Notes: a model not told the origin generated them from the sequence alone. A stretch of 64,000 nt of DNA from Brevundimonas variabilis (GCF_014199945.1 NZ_JACHOR010000001.1:620001-684000), one strand, 5' to 3'; counted from the stretch's first letter, positions 8,626 to 16,730 are shown. Program-made: numbers and translations.

Positions 8626-9578
8626 TAGCGGACGGCTCCGGCCGTTTCGGTACGGGGAGCCAGCGCCATGAAGGCCTTTGGGATGAAGGTTATGACGGTC
8701 TCGTGCGGAAGCAGCATCGGTTCTCCGTCGACGACGGCCGGGATCTTCGAACGGCCCCAGGCCTCGATGCGCCGGGCAGACTTGGTCGAGACCGATGGAT
8801 CGTGGCGCCAGTCGCTGAACAGGGCATTGGCGGCCAGACGAAACGCCTGGCTCGTGTCGGACGGATCCATGGCTGCGGCCTCCAGGCCAATGGGTTCGTC
8901 CATGGCCGCGGAAATCATCGGACTGATCAGCACCAGCGCCTCGGTCTTCCGGCGATCCGAACCATCCAGCGAGTAGCGCAGGCGACCGGAGAACGCCCGG
9001 CGCAGGGCCCGGCGACCATATTGCCAGGCCTTCTTCAGCTTGCCGGTCCGCATGGCCTCGCGGGCCGGTGCCCACAGGGCTGGCGAGCCCAGGATGGCTG
9101 CACAGAAGAAGGCCTGGCCTTCGACCGTGCCGCCCGCGACAGGCTGCGGCACACCGTGCTCGAGCGCCTGCCTCAGGGCCAGCTTCCAGTCCGTTGTGCC
9201 ATACAGGGCCTTGGGCAGCATGTTCATGGTGCCGCCCGGCAGCGGCGCGACCAGCGGACCCTTCGGCCCGGCCCTCGAGGCGACCGTCCCGGCCGTGCCG
9301 TCACCGGCCAGCACGAAGATGACGTCGGGCTTGTTCGCGAAGGCCTTCTGGACCTGGGTATCGAACGCGCCGTCCTCCAGCGAGACCACCTCGAAATCCA
9401 GCGGATATTCGCTGAGGATCGCGTCCAGTTCTCCCACGGCCCGGGGCCCGACCGAGCCGGACAGCGGATTCACCAGCACGCTGATGCGCTGGATCGCCAC
9501 GTGGGGAGTCAGGCTTCGCGGCTCGGGCGCCGCTCCGGCCTGTGTCGGGACGTCGAAAGGTGTCATTGTCTCGCTCAT
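8625..9578 (-). CDS. Diacylglycerol kinase catalytic-domain (YegS/DagK-like) lipid kinase
   Basis: A 317-residue soluble lipid kinase. The DAGKc domain starts at IQRISVLVNPLSGSVG, followed by the nucleotide site VLAGDGT (the usual GGDGT with the first Gly replaced by Ala) and APLPGGTMNMLPKAL. A C-terminal beta-sandwich region ends with VVDGEPMLL. Family members phosphorylate diacylglycerol, sphingosine or related lipids with ATP. The substrate here is unknown. ATG 9578 lies about 2 nt from the predicted start of transcription from the EcfG promoter at 9587-9611. An internal ATG at 9566 would leave a 14-nt leader and may be the true start. It is coupled to the phosphoesterase by a 1-nt overlap. 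Confidence 0.9.
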   Translation of the reverse strand: MSETMTPFDVPTQAGAAPEPRSLTPHVAIQRISVLVNPLSGSVGPRAVGELDAILSEYPLDFEVVSLEDGAFDTQVQKAFANKPDVIFVLAGDGTAGTVASRAGPKGPLVAPLPGGTMNMLPKALYGTTDWKLALRQALEHGVPQPVAGGTVEGQAFFCAAILGSPALWAPAREAMRTGKLKKAWQYGRRALRRAFSGRLRYSLDGSDRRKTEALVLISPMISAAMDEPIGLEAAAMDPSDTSQAFRLAANALFSDWRHDPSVSTKSARRIEAWGRSKIPAVVDGEPMLLPHETVITFIPKAFMALAPRTETAGAVR

Positions 9579-9586
9579 CGCCCCCG

Positions 9587-9611
9587 AACGCCCGCCTTGG
9601 CGGACCGTTCC
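9587..9611 (-). promoter_or_regulatory. EcfG/SigT-type promoter for lipid kinase-phosphoesterase operon
   Basis: Read on the minus strand, GGAAC (9611-9607), 16 nt, CGTT (9590-9587). It is a perfect consensus match. Predicted transcription start is about 9580, nearly at the annotated ATG, so the message may be leaderless or use the ATG at 9566. Confidence 0.85.
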
Positions 9612-9694
9612 GCCGCAAGCGTGACTATTGGCACCACAATCGAACTATGGCCATCTGCTCCGGTCACCGGTTCGAGGTTCATCTGGTCGTTCAG

Positions 9695-9719
9695 GGAACA
9701 GTCATTGTGAAGCTGCGTT
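9695..9719 (+). promoter_or_regulatory. EcfG/SigT-type promoter for glycine-zipper lipoprotein
   Basis: GGAAC (9695-9699), 16 nt, CGTT (9716-9719), perfect consensus, divergent from the promoter at 9587-9611. Predicted transcription start is near 9726, about 44 nt before the ATG at 9770. Confidence 0.85.
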
Positions 9720-9769
9720 GATGCGGCATGGGGGCTCGAACTTTCTCCAGACCCAAAAGGGATCTCGTC

Positions 9770-10114
9770 ATGAAACTCGCAATCATCGCCATCGGCGCTG
9801 CCGGTCTGCTGGCCTCGGCCTGCGCAACCGATCCGTACGGCAACACCGGCCTTAGCGAAACCGGCCGCCAGGGCGCCATCGGCGCAGGCCTCGGCGCCGT
9901 CGCCGGTGCCATCATCGGCAACAACGTCGGCAGCGGCAACGCCGGAACCGGCGCCGCCATCGGCGCCCTCGCCGGCGGCGCCGCCGGTGCCATCCGCGGT
10001 TCGAACCAGGACCGTCGCAACCAGCAGCGTTATGGCTCGCAAGGCCAATACTACTACTGCTACGACAACCGTCAGACCGAGTGCTACTGGGAAGACGGTC
10101 GCCGTCGCCAGTAG
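9770..10114 (+). CDS. Glycine-zipper lipoprotein
   Basis: A 114-residue lipoprotein. It opens with a lipoprotein signal peptide (MKLAIIAIGAAGLLASAC, lipid Cys at about 18). Residues 35-80 form a glycine zipper (GAIGAGLGAVAGAIIGNNVG and GAAIGALAGGAAGAI) of the YMGG/17-kDa antigen type. The Tyr- and Cys-rich tail contains YYYCYDNRQTECYW. Family members sit in the outer membrane or periplasm, and exact functions are mostly unknown. The ATG at 9770 has an AAGGGA element 8 nt upstream; an earlier in-frame ATG at 9728 lies before the ribosome site and was rejected. The EcfG-type promoter upstream marks it as a general stress gene. Confidence 0.88.
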   Translation: MKLAIIAIGAAGLLASACATDPYGNTGLSETGRQGAIGAGLGAVAGAIIGNNVGSGNAGTGAAIGALAGGAAGAIRGSNQDRRNQQRYGSQGQYYYCYDNRQTECYWEDGRRRQ

Positions 10115-10155
10115 GCTGAACTTTTCCTGAGCTGATCGCGGTCAGCCGGGTCTGG

Positions 10156-10182
10156 GGGCGGTCCGTCGACGACGGGCCGCCC
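10156..10182 (+). terminator. GC-rich hairpin after glycine-zipper lipoprotein gene
   Basis: GGGCGG-T-CCGTC pairs with GACGG-GCCGCCC over a 3-4 nt loop. It has no T-tract. It lies between two same-strand lipoprotein genes and may be a weak terminator or 3'-end stabiliser. Confidence 0.5.
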
Positions 10183-10247
10183 TCATGCGTTGAGGCGTTG
10201 AATTTGCGGGGCCTGGCCGGGAGCCAGGTGACAGGGAACGATACACG

Positions 10248-10697
10248 ATGCGTTTTGTCATTCTTGCCGCCACGGCGGCTGCGATTGCCGGTCTGTCAGC
10301 CTGTGCCAGCGGAAGGGCCCCGGCGCGGGAGTCCATCGTCGCCGCTCCCACGGACTGTCGATCCCAGACCTTCGAAGTCTATTTTGCCGACGGCGAGGCG
10401 CGACTGACGGAAACGGCGCGTCAGGTGATTGGCCTCACGGCGACCCAGTTGCAGGGATGCGATATCCAGCGGGTGCAGGTGATCGGCCTCGCGGACGCCA
10501 GCGGTGCGGCCAGCCTGAACCAGACCCTGTCACAGCGGCGCGCCACGGCCGTTGCCGAAGCCCTGGCGGCCGCCGGCTGGCCGACGCCGGTCTTCGAAGT
10601 TGCGGCAGCAGGCGGGCAGGGTGCCACCGTGGCCCCCGGGGTGGCCGAGCCTCTGCGTCGTCGGACCGAAGTGATCGTCACGGCCGCGCCGCTCTGA
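10248..10697 (+). CDS. OmpA-family peptidoglycan-associated lipoprotein
   Basis: A 149-residue outer-membrane lipoprotein. The signal peptide ends in a lipobox (GLSACASG, Cys near 19). The rest is an OmpA/MotB C-terminal domain: FEVYFADGEARLTETARQVI, then QVIGLADASGAASLNQTLSQRRA, where the family shows the peptidoglycan-binding NxxLSxxRA motif, and a final RRRTEVIV strand. Such domains bind meso-diaminopimelate in peptidoglycan. GGGA lies 12 nt before the ATG. No EcfG promoter was found for it, although it follows a stress lipoprotein on the same strand. Confidence 0.85.
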   Translation: MRFVILAATAAAIAGLSACASGRAPARESIVAAPTDCRSQTFEVYFADGEARLTETARQVIGLTATQLQGCDIQRVQVIGLADASGAASLNQTLSQRRATAVAEALAAAGWPTPVFEVAAAGGQGATVAPGVAEPLRRRTEVIVTAAPL

Positions 10698-10803
10698 CGG
10701 AACGCGCGCCCGTCTGCGTAACGTCCAGCCCGGCCTGAGCGAAGCGCCGCCTGCGACCCTTCGCCCATTGTGATGGCCCGATCTTCTCGGGGCGGCTAGG
10801 GTC

Positions 10804-13011
10804 GTGACCGCAATCGTCCTGGAACCTGCCCGCTTGTCCCGACTGCTGCCCTTTCTGATCAGCCTGTGTGTGTTTGCCGGTTTCGCGCCGGTCGCGCTCA
10901 CACAGCCCGTCCCGACGGCCTCGCCCATCTCGGCCGCGGAGACGCTCGCGGGTCCCAGGCGCACGGACAGGATCGAAGCGGAGCTGGTGGCGATGTCGGC
11001 CTGGGGTGCACCCGGCTCGACCGCCATCGTCGCCGTCCGGCAGGTCATCCAGCCCGGCTGGCACACCTACTGGCGCAATCCGGGTGACTCCGGCGGCCCC
11101 ACCACCCTCGACTGGTCTCTGCCGGCCGGCGTCAGGGCCGGAGAAATCGTCTGGCCTCTGCCCGAGCGTCAGCGTCTCGCGACCTTGATGAACTATGGCT
11201 ATTCGGGCGAGGTCTTCCTGCCTGTTCCGGTCGAGATCCCGGCCAACGCCAGACCGGGGACCACGATCGCCCTCGTCACGCGCGCGCTCTTCCTGGTGTG
11301 CAGCGACGAGATGTGCGTGCCGGACGAGCTGACGCTGAGGCTGGACCTGCCGATCCGCGCCGGCGCGGCTCCGCTCGACGACCGCTTCGGTGCCGCAATC
11401 CAGACCGTTATCGAGACGGCACCCCGTCCTGCCGGGATCGAGGCCCGCGTGACCCTGGAAGGCCAGACCCTGCGGCTCACGGCGACGGGTGGGCCGCTTT
11501 CCGGTGCCGCGTTCGAACGGGCCTGGTTCTTCCCCGACCGGGGCGGCGTGATCGACCATCCCGCCCCCCAGCCGGGCGAGCGCGGTCCCCGGGGCGTCAC
11601 CCTGCAACTGCCCATTGGCGGCGAGATCCGGGCGAACGGCCTGACCGGTCCGATCAGCGGTGTTCTGGCCACGGACGCCGGGGCCTGGGAGATCGTCGCG
11701 ACGCCCGGCACCGCCCTGCCGGGAGCTGCCGGCGGATCAGCGCTGGATCTGTCGGAAAGCAGCGCGACCGGCGAGCCGACGTCGATCATCGCCTTCCTGC
11801 AGGTCGCCCTGTTTGCCCTGCTGGGCGGGCTCATCCTGAACCTGATGCCCTGCGTGTTTCCGATCCTCGCCATGAAGGCCGCGTCCCTTGCCGGATCGGC
11901 ACATGATGCCCGCGAGGCGCGCCGCGATGGCCTGGCTTTCACCGCCGGGGTTGTGGTCACGTTCCTGTTGCTGGCGGGCACGCTGTTGCTCCTGAGGGCC
12001 GGAGGCGAAGCGATCGGCTGGGGCTTTCAGCTTCAGTCGCCCGGCGTGATCGCCGCCCTGTCGCTGCTGATGCTGGCAATCGGGCTGAACCTGTCCGGCG
12101 TCTTTCACATCGGGGCATCACTTCAGGGGGCGGGCAATGGCCCCCTTTCACGCCTGTCCGGCGGTGCCGGAGCCTTCTTTACCGGTGTGCTGGCCGTGGT
12201 CGTGGCCGCACCCTGTACCGCCCCCTTCATGGCCTTCGCGCTCGGTGCCGCCCTGCTGATGCCAGCCCCGATGGCGCTGGCCGTGTTCCTGATGCTGGGA
12301 CTGGGGCTGGCCCTGCCCTATCTCGCGATCAGCCTTTCGCCCGCCGTGCTGCAGAGACTCCCGCGTCCCGGTCCGTGGATGGACCGTCTGAAAAGCCTGC
12401 TGGCCTTTCCGATGTACGGCGCGGGTCTTTGGCTGGTCTGGGTGTTTTCGCGTCAGGTCGGCGGCGACGGCCTGGCGCTGCTGCTGGCGGCCAGCCTGCT
12501 TCTGGCCTTCGGCCTCTATCTCTGGGGCCTGAGGCAGCAGGCCCGGGCGGAAGGACGAACGGCCGTGCTGGCCTCCGTGACCGCCGCCCTTGCGCTGTTT
12601 TCCGCGATGGCGCTTTCAGGTGTCGCAGCCCTGCGGCCCGTCACGACCGAAACTGCGGAACGCTCGACAAGCCTGCCCTCCCGGCCCTGGTCCGAAGCGG
12701 CCGTCGCAGCCGCGCAGGGCGAAGGCCGTCCGGTCCTCGTCAATTTTACCGCCGACTGGTGCGTGACCTGCAAGATCAACGAGCGGACCTCGCTGTCTTC
12801 GGCCCGGGTTGCCGAGGCGATGACGGCCGCGAATGCCGTCTATCTGGTCGGGGACTGGACCTCGCGCGATGACGCCATCACCCGCGAACTGGAGCGTCAC
12901 GGACGATCGGGCGTCCCCCTGTATCTGGTGTTCCGACCCGGCCAGCCGGAACCCGAGATCCTGCCGCAACTGCTGACCGAGGGGGTCGTCATCGACGCCC
13001 TGAAACCCTGA
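10804..13011 (+). CDS. dsbD: DsbD/ScsB-type protein-disulfide reductase
   Basis: A 735-residue inner-membrane protein that carries electrons from cytoplasmic thioredoxin to periplasmic disulfides. It starts at GTG 10804. A signal-type helix (LLPFLISLCVFAGFAPVAL) leads to a periplasmic domain with a Cys pair near residue 165 (CSDEMC). Eight-helix transmembrane core follows from about 330 to 600, with the two reactive cysteines in LMPCVFP (near 349) and AAPCTAPFMAFA (near 470). The C-terminal thioredoxin domain has ADWCVTCK (near 653). The order is periplasmic-membrane-thioredoxin, as in DsbD and ScsB; the long N-domain favours the ScsB subtype. The thioredoxin-like lipoprotein gene 23 nt downstream is a likely client. 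TrxB, the electron source, is also in the window at 39-40 kb. Confidence 0.92.
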   Translation: MTAIVLEPARLSRLLPFLISLCVFAGFAPVALTQPVPTASPISAAETLAGPRRTDRIEAELVAMSAWGAPGSTAIVAVRQVIQPGWHTYWRNPGDSGGPTTLDWSLPAGVRAGEIVWPLPERQRLATLMNYGYSGEVFLPVPVEIPANARPGTTIALVTRALFLVCSDEMCVPDELTLRLDLPIRAGAAPLDDRFGAAIQTVIETAPRPAGIEARVTLEGQTLRLTATGGPLSGAAFERAWFFPDRGGVIDHPAPQPGERGPRGVTLQLPIGGEIRANGLTGPISGVLATDAGAWEIVATPGTALPGAAGGSALDLSESSATGEPTSIIAFLQVALFALLGGLILNLMPCVFPILAMKAASLAGSAHDAREARRDGLAFTAGVVVTFLLLAGTLLLLRAGGEAIGWGFQLQSPGVIAALSLLMLAIGLNLSGVFHIGASLQGAGNGPLSRLSGGAGAFFTGVLAVVVAAPCTAPFMAFALGAALLMPAPMALAVFLMLGLGLALPYLAISLSPAVLQRLPRPGPWMDRLKSLLAFPMYGAGLWLVWVFSRQVGGDGLALLLAASLLLAFGLYLWGLRQQARAEGRTAVLASVTAALALFSAMALSGVAALRPVTTETAERSTSLPSRPWSEAAVAAAQGEGRPVLVNFTADWCVTCKINERTSLSSARVAEAMTAANAVYLVGDWTSRDDAITRELERHGRSGVPLYLVFRPGQPEPEILPQLLTEGVVIDALKP

Positions 13012-13034
13012 CGATCTTCACAGAGGAGACGACC

Positions 13035-13706
13035 ATGATCCGCATCCCTGCCTTCGCCACTGTCGCCGCCATCCTGACGCTCGCCGCCTGCAATCAGGCC
13101 GAGGCCCCGGCTGCATCTGCCACAACCGAGACCGCTGCAGCCACAGCGGCCACCCCGGGCCAGCCGCAAGCGGCCCCGGCCTTCACCCTGGTCGACAGCG
13201 ACGGCGTCGAGCGCTCGCTGGCCGATTTCCGCGGCAAGACCGTCGTCCTCGAATGGACCAATGAGGGCTGTCCCTATGTCCAGAAACACTATTCCGCCGG
13301 CGCTATGCAGGCTCTGCAGGCCGAGGCCGTGGCCGACGGCGTGGTCTGGCTGACCATCATCTCGTCCGAGCCCGGGGCCCAGGGCTATGTCGAGGGCGAT
13401 GCGGCGCGCGCCTGGAAGGCCCGGAACAAGGCCGGGTCATCGCACCTGCTGCTCGATCCGACCGGCGAGGTGGGCAAGCGGTTCGGTGCCGTGACGACAC
13501 CGGACATGCGGGTGATCGATACCGAAGGCCGCATCCTGTTCACCGGCGGGATCGATGATCGGCCGACCAACAAAGTCGAGGATCTGGCCGGAGCCAACAA
13601 TTTCGTCCGCGCGGCCCTGACCGACATCGAGGCCGGGCGGCCGGTCCAGACCGCCTATGCCAAGCCGTATGGCTGTTCGATCAAATACGCCGGCACCGAC
13701 GCCTGA
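13035..13706 (+). CDS. Thioredoxin-fold (redoxin) lipoprotein, single N-terminal active-site Cys
   Basis: A 223-residue lipoprotein. The signal peptide ends in ILTLAAC, followed by an Ala/Thr-rich linker to about residue 45. The thioredoxin/AhpC-TSA fold follows: PAFTLVDSDG, FRGKTVVLEWTNEGCPYVQKHY, then a cis-Pro region near TTPDMRVID. The active site has one cysteine (GCPYV) where thioredoxins have CxxC. A second cysteine lies far away near the C-terminus (KPYGCSIKY). It probably acts as a peroxiredoxin-like or disulfide-handling periplasmic protein reduced by the DsbD-type protein encoded 23 nt upstream. RBS GAGGAG lies 9 nt before the ATG. It is convergent with, and directly abuts, the next gene. 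Confidence 0.85.
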   Translation: MIRIPAFATVAAILTLAACNQAEAPAASATTETAAATAATPGQPQAAPAFTLVDSDGVERSLADFRGKTVVLEWTNEGCPYVQKHYSAGAMQALQAEAVADGVVWLTIISSEPGAQGYVEGDAARAWKARNKAGSSHLLLDPTGEVGKRFGAVTTPDMRVIDTEGRILFTGGIDDRPTNKVEDLAGANNFVRAALTDIEAGRPVQTAYAKPYGCSIKYAGTDA

Positions 13707-14180
13707 TCAGACTTCCGGCTGAGGCGGCGCGGTGATGACCTCGACGTTGTCATTGAGCAGATAGGACAGCTCCGAAAGCGCCACGTCACGCTCGGCCTTG
13801 GACGCTGCGCCTTCGACGGCGGCCAGTTTGAGCGGCATGTCCTCGGAGATGCCGCGCAGGATGCATTTCAGGTCTCCGTCGGTGCCGCGGTCCTTCAGAA
13901 CCAGATGCCCCTGCAGGTCACGCGCCGCCAGTTCGACGATCTGGGCCTTGAAGCCCGTGAAGACGGGGCTGGCGGTGAACCCTTCGGCATCGGCGGCACC
14001 GGAGGCCATCCAGCCATCGACGACGGCCTTCAGCCCACCAGAGCGGGCGACGATATCGGCGAACAGCGGCTCGCTGGCGACCGAAGCCGGCGCGGTGGCC
14101 GAAGCGGGCTGGGCAGCGGCAACCGCCACGGCAGGATCGCTGAGCAGCAGGGAGACGGCGAGGGCCAGGCTGCAAGACAT
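13707..14180 (-). CDS. Secreted protein of unknown function
   Basis: A 157-residue protein I do not recognise. It begins with a signal peptide (CSLALAVSLLLSDPAVAVAAA) and an Ala-rich stretch to about residue 38. A mostly helical domain follows with one Cys (DLKCILRGISED) and ends in ELSYLLNDNVEVIT. It is probably periplasmic. Its stop lies directly against the stop of the convergent redoxin gene. It is divergent from pgi with a 99-bp shared upstream region in which I see no clear operator. Confidence 0.7.
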   Translation of the reverse strand: MSCSLALAVSLLLSDPAVAVAAAQPASATAPASVASEPLFADIVARSGGLKAVVDGWMASGAADAEGFTASPVFTGFKAQIVELAARDLQGHLVLKDRGTDGDLKCILRGISEDMPLKLAAVEGAASKAERDVALSELSYLLNDNVEVITAPPQPEV

Positions 14181-14279
14181 GACGATATTCCCGGATTCTT
14201 CGATTGAAACGGTTTAGGCCCCAGACGTAAACGAGCCCTTGCGTCCGCCCTGCAAAAGCCGTGCTAGATCGAGCTGCCC

Positions 14280-15902
14280 ATGACCCTGTCCACCCAGACC
14301 CCAATCGCCGACGCCTGGTCCGCCTTCGACGCTGCTGCGGCGCGTGACGGTCAGGCCCGGATCGTGGATCAGTTCGCCGCCGACCCCGGGCGGCTGGCGC
14401 GGATGACGGTCGAGGCCGCCGGACTGTATCTCGACCTGTCGAAACAGAGCTGGACCCGCGAGGCGTTCGGGACCTGCCTCGATCTGGCCCGCGCGGCCGA
14501 TGTCGAGGGCCGTCGCTCCGCCCTGTTCGCCGGCGAGGCCATCAATGGCACCGAGGGCCGCGCGGTCCTGCACCCGGCCCTGAGGGCTGCACGAGGGAGC
14601 AACTTCCATGCGCTTGGCGAGGCGGTGTCTTCGGAAGTGGATGCCGTGCGCGCCGACATGGCCGCCTATGCCGAAGCGGTGCGCGCCGGCACTGAAACCG
14701 GTGCGACCGGGAAAGCCTTCACTGCGATCGTCCATATCGGGATCGGCGGATCCGATCTGGGGCCGCGTGTCGTCTGGGACGCGCTCAGGCCGCTTGCCCC
14801 CGCGATCGACCTGCGGTTCGTCGCCAATATCGATCCGCGCGACATGGCCGAGGCCCTGACCGGGCTGGATCCCGAAACCACCCTCGTCATCGTCGTGTCC
14901 AAGACCTTCACGACCCAGGAAACCCTGGCCAACGCCGAGGCGGCCCGGGCCTGGCTGGCGTCAGCCCTGCCCGAAGACGGTCAAGACCGGCATTTCATCG
15001 GCGTGACGGCTGCGCCGGACCGGGCAAAGGCCTTTGGCTGTGCCCGGACCTTTGCCTTCCGCGACTGGGTCGGCGGGCGATACTCGCTTTGGTCGGCCGT
15101 CAGCCTGAGCTGCGTCATCGCCCTGGGGCCCGACGTGTTCGACGGCCTGCTGGCCGGGGCGGCCGCCATGGACGACCATTTTGCCGAAGCGCCGCTGGAC
15201 CGGAACGCGCCGGTCCTGATGGCCCTGGCGCAGATCTGGAACGTCGATGGCCTTGGCCGTCCCGCCCGGACCGTTGCCCCCTATGCCCACGCCCTGCGGC
15301 GCCTGCCGGCCTTCCTGCAGCAGCTGGAGATGGAGTCGAACGGCAAGCGGGTCCATCGCGACGGATCGCCTGTCACGCGCCAGACCTGCCCCGTCGTATT
15401 CGGCGAGCCTGGCACCAATGGCCAGCACGCCTTCTTCCAGCAGATCCATCAGGGACCCCAGGTCGTGCCGGCCGAGTTCGTCATCGTCCGGGCGACCCAT
15501 GAGGACGCTCCGGAGAGCCCGCTCTGGTCCAATGCCCTGGCCCAGGGGCAGGCCCTGATGCTCGGCAAGACGACGGAGCAGGCGCACGCCGAACTGATCG
15601 CATCCGGCGCGGATACGGCCGAGGCCGATAGGCTGGCCTCACACAAGACCTTCCCCGGCAACCGCCCCTCGACCGCGATCGTCATGGAACGGGTGACGCC
15701 GGAGACCGTCGGGGCCCTGCTGGCGCTTTACGAGCACAAGACTTTCGTCGAGGGCGTGATCTGGGACATCAACAGCTTCGACCAGTGGGGGGTCGAACTG
15801 GGCAAGGTGCTGGCCAAGGCCATCCTGAAGGACGTCGCGGCCGGCGGGCCCTCCGATGCGCTCGATCCCTCGACAGCCGGGCTTCTGAGCCGGTTGATCT
15901 GA
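14280..15902 (+). CDS. pgi: Glucose-6-phosphate isomerase
   Basis: Cytoplasmic enzyme that interconverts glucose-6-phosphate and fructose-6-phosphate. The 540 residues carry the family signatures: the phosphate site HIGIGGSDLGPRVVWD, SKTFTTQETLANA, GGRYSLWSAVSLS, the PGI block with QQLEMESNGKRV, FGEPGTNGQHAFFQ (catalytic Glu and His), and the C-terminal FDQWGVELGKVLA with the catalytic Lys. Length matches E. coli Pgi (549). The gene is followed after 9 nt by a VOC-family gene on the same strand. In a Caulobacter-type organism it would feed Entner-Doudoroff and surface-sugar pathways. Confidence 0.97.
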   Translation: MTLSTQTPIADAWSAFDAAAARDGQARIVDQFAADPGRLARMTVEAAGLYLDLSKQSWTREAFGTCLDLARAADVEGRRSALFAGEAINGTEGRAVLHPALRAARGSNFHALGEAVSSEVDAVRADMAAYAEAVRAGTETGATGKAFTAIVHIGIGGSDLGPRVVWDALRPLAPAIDLRFVANIDPRDMAEALTGLDPETTLVIVVSKTFTTQETLANAEAARAWLASALPEDGQDRHFIGVTAAPDRAKAFGCARTFAFRDWVGGRYSLWSAVSLSCVIALGPDVFDGLLAGAAAMDDHFAEAPLDRNAPVLMALAQIWNVDGLGRPARTVAPYAHALRRLPAFLQQLEMESNGKRVHRDGSPVTRQTCPVVFGEPGTNGQHAFFQQIHQGPQVVPAEFVIVRATHEDAPESPLWSNALAQGQALMLGKTTEQAHAELIASGADTAEADRLASHKTFPGNRPSTAIVMERVTPETVGALLALYEHKTFVEGVIWDINSFDQWGVELGKVLAKAILKDVAAGGPSDALDPSTAGLLSRLI

Positions 15903-15911
15903 GGTCTCGAC

Positions 15912-16277
15912 ATGGCCGATCACGCCACGCCCAACCTGCCGGCCCGGGACTTCGATGCGACTGCCGAATTCTATGGTGCGCTGGGCTTCGAGACCGGCTG
16001 GCGTGACGACGGCTGGATGATCCTTGAGCGCGGCGAGCTGATGCTGGAGTTCTTCCCCTATCCGGACCTGGACCCGTTCTCGAGCAGCTTTTCCTGCTGC
16101 CTCCGCCTCGATGCTATCGATCCGCTCTATGCGGCGGCGGTGTCCGCGGGCGTGCCCGAGGCCAGGACCGGCCATCCCCGCCTGCATCCTGCTACGGTCG
16201 AGGCCAGCGGCATGCGGATCGCCTATCTGATCGACCCCGACGGGACCCTGCTCAGGCTCGTCGAGAACAGGGACTGA
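15912..16277 (+). CDS. VOC-family (bleomycin resistance/glyoxalase fold) protein
   Basis: A 121-residue single-domain VOC protein. It shows the paired beta-alpha-beta-beta-beta units with NLPARDFDATAEFYGALGFE, WMILERGELMLEFFPYP and a closing MRIAYLIDPDGTLLRLVEN. The layout is closest to bleomycin-binding resistance proteins, which sequester glycopeptide antibiotics as dimers. The many chromosomal relatives have no proven substrate, so antibiotic resistance is only a possibility. It lies 9 nt after pgi and before a bidirectional terminator, so it is likely cotranscribed with pgi. Confidence 0.85.
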   Translation: MADHATPNLPARDFDATAEFYGALGFETGWRDDGWMILERGELMLEFFPYPDLDPFSSSFSCCLRLDAIDPLYAAAVSAGVPEARTGHPRLHPATVEASGMRIAYLIDPDGTLLRLVENRD

Positions 16278-16286
16278 CCGACAGCA

Positions 16287-16313
16287 AAAGGGGGCCCGAA
16301 AGGCCCCCTTTCT
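16287..16313. terminator. Bidirectional intrinsic terminator
   Basis: GGGGGCC (16290-16296) and GGCCCCC (16302-16308) form a 7-bp stem over CGAAA. AAAA precedes it and TTTCTCTT follows. It serves the VOC gene on the plus strand and the convergent glycine-zipper gene on the minus strand. Confidence 0.85.
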
Positions 16314-16331
16314 CTTCTGCTGGCCTGACGA

Positions 16332-16730
16332 CTACCAGCGACGGTCGTAGCGATAGTCCCGGCGCGTATCGCGACGCTCTTGTCGCTCATAGCGGCGGAT
16401 TTCCCGGCGATTGTAGCCATCCCGACTGTTGATGTTGTGCTCCCGCTCCCAGTGTCCCTGGTTCCGGTAACAGCGGCCACCGCGGTAGTAGTCGCAGTCC
16501 GACCGGCCACTCGACACACCTACACCGAGTGCGGCACCGGCCAGGGCGCCACCCGCAATATAGGTCGTGTCGCCATTGCCGATGGCTGCGCCAGCGATGC
16601 CGCCGACGACGGCGCCCAGGATCGCATTGCGCGTGCCGTCATCGCGATCGCGGTTCTGGGCCGAGGCGGGGCTGGCGGCCATCAGGGTCAGGGCAAGGGT
16701 GCCGACGGCGAATGTGCTGAGGGTCTTCAT
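16332..16730 (-). CDS. Secreted glycine-zipper protein with Arg/Tyr-rich tail
   Basis: A 132-residue protein. The signal peptide (TLALTLMAASPASA) is followed by a YMGG-like glycine zipper (AILGAVVGGIAGAAIGNG and AGGALAGAALGVGV). A Cys pair comes next (DCDYYRGGRCYRN), and the tail is rich in Arg, Tyr and Asp (RRYERQERRDTRRDYRYD). Glycine-zipper proteins of this type insert in or line the envelope. GGAG lies 9 nt before the ATG on the minus strand. It is one of four glycine-zipper proteins in this window (9.8, 16.5, 38.8 and 44.9 kb). I found no EcfG-type promoter upstream of this one. Confidence 0.82.
   Translation of the reverse strand: MKTLSTFAVGTLALTLMAASPASAQNRDRDDGTRNAILGAVVGGIAGAAIGNGDTTYIAGGALAGAALGVGVSSGRSDCDYYRGGRCYRNQGHWEREHNINSRDGYNRREIRRYERQERRDTRRDYRYDRRW

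Noticed and set aside
10231-10264. EcfG promoter overlapping the start of the OmpA-like lipoprotein
   Set aside because: GGAAC is followed by CGTT after only 11 nt, not 16-17, and the site overlaps the start codon.
15912-16277. Calling the VOC protein an antibiotic resistance gene
   Set aside because: The fold is shared with many unrelated small proteins, and its place after pgi gives no support for resistance.
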